Source: Isoetes taiwanensis | Lineage: Eukaryota > Streptophyta > Lycopodiopsida > Isoetales > Isoetaceae | Assembly: GCA_021234155.1 (NCBI GenBank) | Contig: JAJEKV010000017.1 | Location: 11,229,525-11,293,524, forward strand | Direction of reading: 5' to 3' | DNA length: 64,000 nt | Shown: positions 55,868 to 64,000 of the stretch, piece after piece | Layout of the letters: every line of letters begins with the position of its first letter | How positions within the stretch are numbered: the first letter of the stretch is position 1 | Made by a program: the position numbers and the translations under genes | Notes under the pieces: generated by a model | What the model was told of the DNA's origin: nothing | Database searches by the model: none | Seen by the model: only the letters and a program-made list of their open reading frames with translations

Positions 55868-58800
55868 ACCAGGCTCCTCCACTATTTGATCAAGAAGCAC
55901 CAAATTATAATCCCTTGTAACCGAAAATACATCCCTAACTCCGATTTCCACCAAACGGCGGGCAATATAGCTCCCAAGAGTTGGGCTGCAAGGAGAAGAG
56001 TGATTTAGAGCTTCGCCCATTGTTGGATTTGGGAAGATGGAAGAAAAGCTCCAATGGGTGTTAGAAAAATGGATTAATCGATGTGCCCAAATGGATTGAT
56101 CGGCAAAAGAGTGGGTTTTTTCTGAGTAAAATGGATTGAGGAAGGATTGAATGGGAAAAATGGAAGGCAGAAAGGAAATTTGTAGGTGGCAAAAGGAAGT
56201 AACATTTGGTTTGACGACCGTCCTCTGAAGGCCATTCCGGCAGTAGCGGCTAGCCCCTGCTGGTTCCTCCCTCCCTGTCTTAAATAAGCCCTGGATTTTT
56301 TTTTTTTTTTAATTCGTGGTTTGGGGCATTCCCAGATCGATCCTATATGCCCTTTTTTTTCCAATGGTTCTTTTCCTGTTAGTTATGTGCCCTAATTCTT
56401 CGGCCCCAAGCTAAACCTCCCTCAAAACCAACATGAAGGTTCAATTTTTTATGCACGGGTTAATTTACATTAGTTGCTTAATTTAGTGTCACATAGGAAT
56501 TCAAGACCATCCCAACCATAGATAGGTAGGTAGGTAATGTATATAAGAGTTGTTGGCTACAGCGAGATTCTACCGTAGATTCGAGGTTAAGGCATGATTC
56601 TTCTAGTTGGGTTCTGCCTTTGTGCGCCTGGTTGGTGGTACTCGCAATCAGGGACCCCAGCTTATATTTATCCTTCAAAGAGCATAGAATGGTACACGTA
56701 GCTTTATAAACCATAAAAGCATAAACTTGTGTATGCAATCAAAACTTGCTAGATTTAGACAAGTGGCAAACATGCCTTCAATACAAAAAACAGAGTGCAA
56801 ATATTTTTGGTGAGAATTTCCTCACTAAACTCCTATTGATAAGTTGTGAGGGCTAACTGGTAGAATACATCAATGGATGACTTTATATCTCTCTCATGAT
56901 ATGTATATAAATAGATGATTCGCAATACATTAAATCTCTCTCCTATGGGACGATATTGAACTGTCCTATGCAATTGTATGCAGGTGTGCGATGCTTATTA
57001 TCGCTAAGGTTTTTCCTCGAAAACCTTCTGGTGGGGGTTTTTTAATCCTCACAAGAATGCGCTTTGTCGCTCTCTTTTGTTTGGGTCCCATAGGCCAATT
57101 GGTCTCTGTGGACGCTAAAAACCCTATTCTATTCTATTCTATTCTCATGATATGCTGCATGATTTTAATAATATAAAATCTATTATGTGTGTTACTTCCA
57201 GGGTCAGTATCATAGGCTTTAGGATGACTATTAATACACAGTGCCTTTCTATTTTGCTTCAAGTGGCCTAAAGACTTAAGTTTAGATCTATCCATGGAGC
57301 AGTATTTATAGGGCTCCTTAAACTACAGAGGTTAGAATTCCCCATGCTCAAACACAGTTCAATTTTTGTATGTTCGGAACTTAGATTCTTTTGATTTAAT
57401 GCAAAACACACAAGTCTGGCTCTTTTTCTATCATGTCACCATAGACTAGAATATGTTGGATTGAACTTTAATAGGGATGTTGCAATTTTGGAACCTCCTC
57501 GCGATAATCTTATAGATGACGGTGTTCAAACAGGAAAATAAAGTGAACTAGGATACTTCAGAGGCATAGTATTTTTTGTCTTCATGGGAACAAACTGTTT
57601 ATTTCCTTGATCCTAATTGTAAGACATGAAACATGTTTTGTAACCTTGAAAGTTTAGAAGACATATTATGTAAGGCCCAAAAATTGCTACTTCCACCAAG
57701 AACAAAAGAGAGATTGCTGAGGAACCAGAATACACAATGACCATGTCTTGTGGTGCACATCTCTAGTTAACCTATTTAAGATTGATTGATATGAAGGAAG
57801 CGTTGAAGGAGGATTGGAAAGCAACTGAAAGACCATTGGCAAATAGCAGTTGTTGTAGTCTCTCTTAAATAGTATCATGTCTGATTAATTACATTTGGAC
57901 TTTATTTATGTTATGCGCATGTCACTGATCTCATTCGACACTTTAATTTATTAATATAGCATTTGAATGTTCCAACAATAGCTTTATTATGAGCTTTAAC
58001 AGCTATAGCTTTAATACTGATAATTACGCATTGCTGTTTGTCCTCTAGGCAGTTCCATTATTGCTGGAAGGCAAATTTCTCTTCTTTCCAGAAATAATAC
58101 TGATGTAAAATTCTTGTGAGCGTGTTTGATGGCAATGCCATCTCTCATCCTTCATGTGAACTAAGGTAAGCTGAATGTTGAACTTAGCGTTGTTAAAGTG
58201 TTTGAGTTGTTTAAGCATGACACAAATGCAGTAAGTCTGGCTTTTGTTTGTAATCTTGCAAGCAGAAAACTTCGTAAAGACCATGTTACTGATATACTAC
58301 AACATCTTATCTGTTTGAGTAGATATCTCGAATATGTAGTACGTGAACAGTGTGCTTTACTTTGTAGATTTGCCCGAAAATGATATGAAAATCCTTGTAC
58401 TCAAACACTGCATGCATTTTTGCACTTATTGGCCTGCCATTTGCTTGCTTATTCCCATCAAGTACATGTCATTCCATTATCAATGGCAGATCAAATATCA
58501 ACCAAGGCATTTCCATCTAGTGAATCAAACCTTTGTGGATCTTGTGAACCTGATCGTAGGTGCTTCCCACTTACAATTTTCCCAGTGACTATAAGTGTGA
58601 TTCCAGCTGTAGTGGAAGTTGTGACCATGTCCCTTAAGTTTCTTCTGAAAGTTCCATTTGCCTAGCAAAAGAATTGTGAACTCCATGCATTACCTGTATT
58701 CGAGCTTCTATTTCCAAATCTTCAGTAAAGGATTATCCATTCGAACGTCATAAAGATGCAAGGTAAGTATTTTCTTTGCAAGATGGTTCTTCAATGCCAA

Positions 58801-59548
58801 GCACTAGTTGGCATCTGGGGGGGTGTGCTTGAGCAGGATTATCTTTAAACAATATAACTGGATATAATAGACCTGATATGTAATGCATATTTGCAAGGAT
58901 AATAAGTTTGCATTTATTTGTGTCTGATCAAATCCGTCATGTGCTTAAGATTTATTTAAATGTGTCTACCTCTGAAACGTAAATCATATATACTTAGAAG
59001 ATTTCCATCTAGTTTATAACAAGTAAGTTGATGTGGTATGAAGCATCCCAAATTACTTTCCTACAAATGCAAACACCTTCCTACAATTGCAACTGGTGTA
59101 GTCGTGTGTTCATGCACTTAGATTTGCTTTTCAAACCAAACAAATATATAGCAATTTCAAGATCAGCATTGCATGGATCTTATTCCGGCCGGGATTGCTC
59201 TTTGCGTGCATTTTTTAGGACCCATGGTCAGGCAAATGGAGCTCCATTTTTTAGAGTCCCGGCTGGGATTGCTCTTTGCTATCCTCCTCATCAGAGGTTT
59301 CAAGCTTCCTTAATAATTTTTCTATATAAGTTATTAACCTTGTAACTTCAGTTTTGAACCAATCGGTTATGCAGATGCTTTCAAGTTTCTACCCTATTGA
59401 CCCATCCTTAGAAGAAGTTATTGAGGTTTTTTGAGCTTTATTTTAGATCAATTTCCTTTGCTAGGATCTTTTACAAATTTCTACTAAGCTGGTCTTATGC
59501 ATTTTATAGCTGTTAGTAACAGTGTTGCCCGAGCTCCTATCTCCAGAG
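55868..59548. other. Long stretch with no supported gene
   Basis: No ORF of note. Contains a T15 run near 56297, a gtag tetranucleotide run near 56523, and a (ttcta) pentanucleotide microsatellite at about 57123-57148. Some segments, for example 58470-58670, have longer open frames, but without convincing family matches. It could contain introns or a non-coding transcript. Confidence 0.35.
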
Positions 59549-59709
59549 CACGACAAGAATATGGGCTTATAACATTTTGTCTTAGTTATAAAACTTCTGT
59601 GGGTGTTTCGAGTTATCATAATGTAACACGACAAGAATATGGGCTTATAACATTTTGTCTTAGTTATAACATTTTGTCTTAGTTATAAAACTTCTGTGGG
59701 TGTTTCAAG
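59549..59709. repeat. Tandem duplication, period 78 bp
   Basis: The unit cacgacaagaatatgggctt... begins at 59549 and again at 59627. The second unit has an extra 'aacattttgtcttagttat' inside. No coding meaning. Confidence 0.8.
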
Positions 59710-59755
59710 TATTAGATAATTTCCGGCGGAATCCCGACCGCCAGAAATTAACAAA

Positions 59756-60805
59756 CGTAATCACCACTTGCCGGGATTACGTTTCTGTAAAAATTTCCGG
59801 CGATGATGTGGCAGTATTAAAACCAATTTTCTGACGTGGAAAAATTCCTTTTCTCTCCGGCGAAGTTCTCTCTCTCTGTTTCCAAGCTTCAGCGATGGCG
59901 ATCTCCGGCGCCATCGCTCATTTTGACCTGAAGTAATGTCCAGCGGAGGCGCTGCACGGTAAAGCATTGAGTTTTTTTTTAAGTTTTCTTATGTTCTCAT
60001 GCCGTAATCATCTTTTTGTTTCTATGCAGGTATTTTAGGGCTTTGGAGACCACTTTGGGAGTGATTTTTGAAGCATTGTTCGTCTGGAGTGGTCTGGAGT
60101 CGCCTGGAAGCTTCATCTGTTAATCTTGAACTGTTTTTTTGCTGCATGCATGTGCCTACAGTCTTCTTTGCTCCGACGCCATCGCTCATTTTGACCTGGA
60201 GTAATGTCCAACGGAGGCGTTCCATGGTAATGCATATATTCATCGAGTTTTTTTTTTTTTTTTTAATTTTTCTTATGTTCTCATGCCATAATCATCTTTT
60301 TGTTTCTATGCAGGTATTTTAGGGCTTTGGAGACTACTTTGGGAGTGATTTTTGAAGCATTCTTCGTCTGGAGTGGTCTGGAGTCGCCTGGAGGCTTCAT
60401 CTGTTAACCTTGAACTGTTTTTTGGTGCATGCATCTGCCTACAGTCTTCTTTGCAAGATATTTTGCTGCATGCATTTGCCTATAGTCTTCTTTTGCTGGA
60501 TTTCTCGTCTACAACCTTCTTTTGCTGGGATTGTGGAATTCTGAAAGTTTTGATGTAATTTGACTTGAAATGGAATCTAGAATTATGAAATTCTAGAAGT
60601 TTATAAAATTCTGAGTTGAATTGTATCTGAGTTTATAAAATTCTGAGTTGAATTCTGAGTTGAATTGTATCTGAGTTAAAATGTAATTTGAGTTGAAAAT
60701 CTGTGAAAAAAAATAATCTGGCCAAGCAAATCTTGGTGGAGGTGAAATTCCACCTTAAAAAAGATACAGAAAAATACAGTAATCCCAGGCAAGTGGTGAT
60801 TACGT
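59756..60805. repeat. Terminal inverted repeat pair enclosing a 268-bp tandem duplication
   Basis: cgtaatcaccacttgccgg..attac at 59756-59781 is inverted at 60779-60805 (gtaatccca..ggcaagtggtg..attacg). Between them, a unit of about 268 bp occurs twice (59912-60179 and 60180-about 60449), each with catcgctcattttgacctg, a poly-T run and tctggagtggtctggagtcg. It might be a decayed non-autonomous DNA transposon. No target-site duplication could be recognised. Confidence 0.5.
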
Positions 60806-60954
60806 TATCATAATGTAAAAATGCGGAAACTATAGAAATTGTATAGGAATGTGAATATAGGTTCACACTCATATTCATATAATTAACACTGGAAGTTATG
60901 GCTGTGATAAATTCCAAGTGTTAATGTGAATATTCTTCTTATATATTGTGCAGG

Positions 60955-61110
60955 TTCGTTTCACCTTATGTAATGCTGAGGACAGCATTATCCTAAGGGG
61001 GGGGAGAATGTGATATTCCCCTGGAATATATCCCACGGCCACATCACCATACAACTCTACATAAGTAGACTTGTATACACTTAATGTGGGGGAGATGACT
61101 AAGTTATCTA
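60955..61110 (+). mobile_element. Relic: 3' interior end, polypurine tract and LTR start of a chromovirus
   Basis: gttcgtttcacctta...aatgctgaggacagcatt is followed by aaggggggggagaa and TGTGATATTCC. It parallels 30807-30870 of the outer element, including the small hairpin and polypurine tract. The similarity continues for about 100 bp into the LTR (catacaa-tctac-taagtag), then fades. Confidence 0.7.
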
Positions 61111-61123
61111 CACAAGAAATTTA

Positions 61124-61147
61124 TCGCGGCGGCCTTGGCCGCCGCGA
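61124..61147. repeat. Perfect GC-rich palindrome
   Basis: Eleven-base arms tcgcggcggcc and ggccgccgcga around a TT spacer, in an otherwise AT-rich region. It may be a hairpin in the LTR transcript or a binding site. Confidence 0.6.
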
Positions 61148-61497
61148 ACATTTCTTTAGTCCTAACCCTGTAAAGTTGGGCCGAGTCTATGTTCTAATTT
61201 TGTATAGCAATGGATTTATTATAGTCCGCATTGGGACGTAGTTAATCATGATACTTATCACAATCTTGTTACAAAGATCACACATGTCAAGAGGAGACTT
61301 TTCCTTAAGTACTATATGAGGTGCATATTTTTATACGAATATGTAGCATAATAACAGGGGGTTTTCTTTGTGTTTTTGTACGCTTTTCACTAAGGTTTTC
61401 CTATGATTTCGTGATGTATTCAAATGGATGTACTAATGCGTACATCTAGAGTGCACCATTTCTGAGCCATTGATTTTATCTCTTTTTTTTTCCAATG

Positions 61498-61675
61498 GTC
61501 AACAACCAATGGCTCACAACAAAAGCCCTTTTTTTTTGTGCGTGTGGTGCATAATGGTCAACAACCAATGGCTCACAACAAAAGCTCTTTTTGTGTGTGT
61601 GTGGTGCATAATGGTCAACAACCAATGGCTCACAACAAAAGTCCTCTTTTTGTGTGTGTGGTGCATAATGGGCAC
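61498..61675. repeat. Tandem repeat, three units of 57-58 bp
   Basis: The unit ggtcaacaaccaatggctca...tgtggtgcataat starts at 61498, 61556 and 61613. Open frames on both strands here are repeats of the unit and are not genes. Confidence 0.85.
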
Positions 61676-62012
61676 ATGAAGGGCGCATGTAGTGCAGTTT
61701 CCCCGCCGGCAACACATTTCTTATCATAACTTTTGATCCGTGAGCTCGTTTGAGATGATTTTTATTGCGTTGGAAAGCTCTCTCCGAGATCTTTTTGATA
61801 GTGTATGATATGGATATGTTTGGTTAAGTTATCTATGCTAAAATAGCAATTTTCCGGCCGGGTTTGGTAGGCTTTTACATCCTACCAGCTGATTAATACA
61901 GGATTGCGCTATTGGATATTGTTTTATAGCTCATTCCGAATGAAACCTGCAAAAAATTACCATGCATTTTTAGATTTTGAGGCTTCTAGATCCTTGTGCT
62001 AACAAGCAGAAA

Positions 62013-63219
62013 AGTTTCCCACTTTGGTTTCTCACCACAAGAATCCATGGAGGCCAAAGGTTGCTGTTAACTTCCAGTTGCAAAATGTTTGTGTATGGGT
62101 GTTGCAAACTTTGTGACTTTCAGAATAATGGGATCAATCTGCTCTATCTTTATGGTAACTTTTACTTATGTTCTATTTGTTTTATTGTGATGAAATTCAA
62201 AAGCTACAGGTGATGAAAGCCTCAAATGAATTCTAGTTTTTTTCTGGTTTGAATTCTAAAATGTTTGTCTCACCCGGGGGAGGGGGCTGTGGCGTCCTTA
62301 AGGCCCAAAGGGCAAAAATTTTTGCAACACAAACCATTAACATCCAACATATAAAAATTAAACCCCCCACATAACAACCAACACATAACAACCATTGACA
62401 TTAACAACCAACACATAACTACCATTGACATTAATTAACACATTTAAATTAAAATCCCCCTTAAACCCCCTTTGGTTTTGGTGCATATTCACCGCGGGGG
62501 TGGCGTAGGGCGGCGAGAGCCCTCATAATTGTATTTTGCACGTATGAAATCAACACCATATAGTATTACGCTTGAAATCTTATAGTATTTTCTTGAATCT
62601 TGTTATCTGATATAGCAAATTTTGTACTTGCATACCCCACAAACGAGGAACTTTACGTACGGTGTAGATTAAGGAATAAGGGGTGAATATGCCTATCCAA
62701 CAGCTCTCGTTGCCCGGAGTCACCCCCGTGTGAATATGCACCAAAACCAAAGGGGGTTTAAGGGGGATTTTAATTTAAATGTGTTAATTAATGTCAATGG
62801 TAGTTATGTGTTGGTTGTTAATGTCAATGGTTGTTATGTGTTGGTTGTTATGTGGGGGGTTTAATTTTTATATGTTGGATGTTAATGGTTTGTGTTGCAA
62901 AAAAATTTTTTTGGCCCCTTCGGGGCCTTAAGGACGTCACAGCCCCCCTCCCCCCCTGGTGAGACAAACATTTTAGAATTCAAACCAGAAAAAAACTAGA
63001 ATTCATTTGAGGCTTTCATCACCTGTAGCTTTTGAATTTCATCACAATAAAACAAATAGAACATAAGTAAAAGTTACCATAAAGATAGAGCAGATTGATC
63101 CCATTATTCTGAAAGTCATAAAGTTTGCAACACCCATACACAAACATTTTGCAACTGGAAGTTAACAGCAACCTTTGGCCTCCATGGATTCTTGTGGTGA
63201 GAAACCAAAGTGGGAAACT
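62013..63219. repeat. Large inverted repeat (foldback), arms about 510 bp
   Basis: The left arm 62013-62520 and right arm 62703-63219 are near-identical inverted copies with a 182-bp spacer. Outer ends are agtttcccactttgg and its complement; inner ends are near gagagc/gctctcg. The same 60-residue reading frame appears on both arms, showing high identity. Differences are mainly in C/G runs. Transcription would give a long hairpin RNA. It could be a foldback transposon, or a recent inverted duplication able to make small RNAs. Confidence 0.85.
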
Positions 63220-64000
63220 AAACCATATAATATTATTTATCCACCTTGTTCTGCACACAAGTAACAAACCAAGGAAGAACTATTAATGCAAAGAAGCTCG
63301 GATGAACCAATAAACCATAAAATATCATATGTCTCGCCAGGAGAACAACTATTAATGGCGCGAGGAAGACAACTATTAAGGACAAAAAGCTCAGATGAAC
63401 CAGTAAAACCCATAAAATATCATTTACCAATAAAATATCATTTATCCTCCAAGGATGACGACTATTTATAGAAAAAGCTCATGAACCAATAAAAACCATA
63501 AAATATCATTTGCCCACCTTGTTCTGTAGATGAATCAATAAAAACCATTAAATATCATTTGCCCACGACGTTCTCTCTTCGAGCAAGAAGTAAAAATTAG
63601 AAAATTCAGCTTTTTTATGTCATTTCTAAATTGGCTAGAGACATATTTTGGGATAAGCTACTAAAACTACTTAAATCACAAGCAAACGGATTGTTGAGTT
63701 ATATTACACCTTCCTCTTGAGCTCCCCGTAGTTCAACACTAAATTGCATGAAAATAATGCTTATCCTAGCATTGGATGATATAATGCTTGGATGATATAA
63801 TGCTTGAAACAATAGGGCTTAGAATATGTTGAATAATGGTTATTGCAATAGCGTTTAAATGCATTCAAGTCTGCAGAAATCTTCAAATATTTTGACACGT
63901 GTTTTACATCCCATATTATGTTTATGGGGTTTGCCAAAGGGCACAAATTATACTCAGAGACTTCTCACTATTTCAGCAAGTCAATATTGGCATCTATCCT
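63220..64000. other. AT-rich region with short tandem repeats, no gene
   Basis: The stretch 63240-63570 holds several diverged copies of a unit 'gatgaaccaataaaaccataaaatatcattt...' with period near 70 bp. The remainder to the window end shows no supported gene. Confidence 0.5.

Noticed and set aside
58420-58665. Frame with FPVTISVIPAVVEVVT, resembling the FPV..a.PvvPTirVlVTf motif near the end of ANKRD13
   Set aside because: Only a handful of residues agree and neighbouring conserved ANKRD13 segments are absent. Too weak to call as a downstream exon.
61476-61727. ORFs on both strands over the 57-bp tandem repeat
   Set aside because: Products of a repeat whose unit length lets frames stay open. 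No gene evidence.

Overview
This window is from a land plant nuclear genome, TE-dense and intron-bearing. The evidence is stacked plant-type LTR retrotransposons (chromovirus and Tat/Ogre-like Ty3/gypsy), a LINE, a Tourist-like MITE, and one intact eight-exon host gene encoding a DENR-type translation factor. A fern or other large-genome vascular plant is plausible, but the sequence alone does not fix the species.

Layout. Positions 1-6970 hold a large non-autonomous LTR element (2.65 kb LTRs, 1.8 kb non-coding interior). Positions 7120-7600 are a relic of a Tat-type integrase. Positions 8046-32457 are a Ty3/gypsy chromovirus (the 'outer' element), split by a related, younger-looking chromovirus at 14218-25438 (the 'inner' element). 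Positions 32458-47836 are a decayed LINE, itself split by a complete Tat-like element on the minus strand (37389-47669, TSD TTGTC). From 47837 to the end the sequence is mostly single-copy or low-copy: a LEA-like fragment, the DENR gene (minus strand, 51496-54532), a divergent first-exon-like ANKRD13 fragment, a MITE, tandem repeats, a relic chromovirus terminus and a 0.5-kb-arm foldback.

Main discovery. Both chromoviruses carry two extra genes between the primer-binding site and gag. Gene A is histone H3-related. In the inner element it is an intact 297-codon ORF whose first nine residues are exactly those of histone H3 (MARTKQTAR), followed by a long charged linker with PPPY. In the outer element the homologous but frameshifted gene has a degenerate H3-like start, a matching acidic/PPPY linker and a clear H3 histone fold at its C-terminus. 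Gene B is a second protein of unknown family. Three of the four accessory genes have a recognisable plant TATA box, and three are preceded by long imperfect hairpins spaced about 190-200 bp, close to a nucleosome repeat. The same elements encode an integrase with a C-terminal chromodomain, so they look like retrotransposons carrying both a chromatin reader and a histone tail or histone mimic.

Other points. The Tat-like element carries a second RNase H upstream of the reverse transcriptase whose acidic residues are present, while the usual RNase H has lost all of its catalytic acids. Indels between LTR pairs cluster at CAG/CTG sites, and three separate tRNA-iMet primer-binding sites all lack the same A of CAG. 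This suggests assembly errors at CHG-methylated cytosines, so many frameshifts in the TE genes may be technical. No tRNA, rRNA or CRISPR feature was seen.
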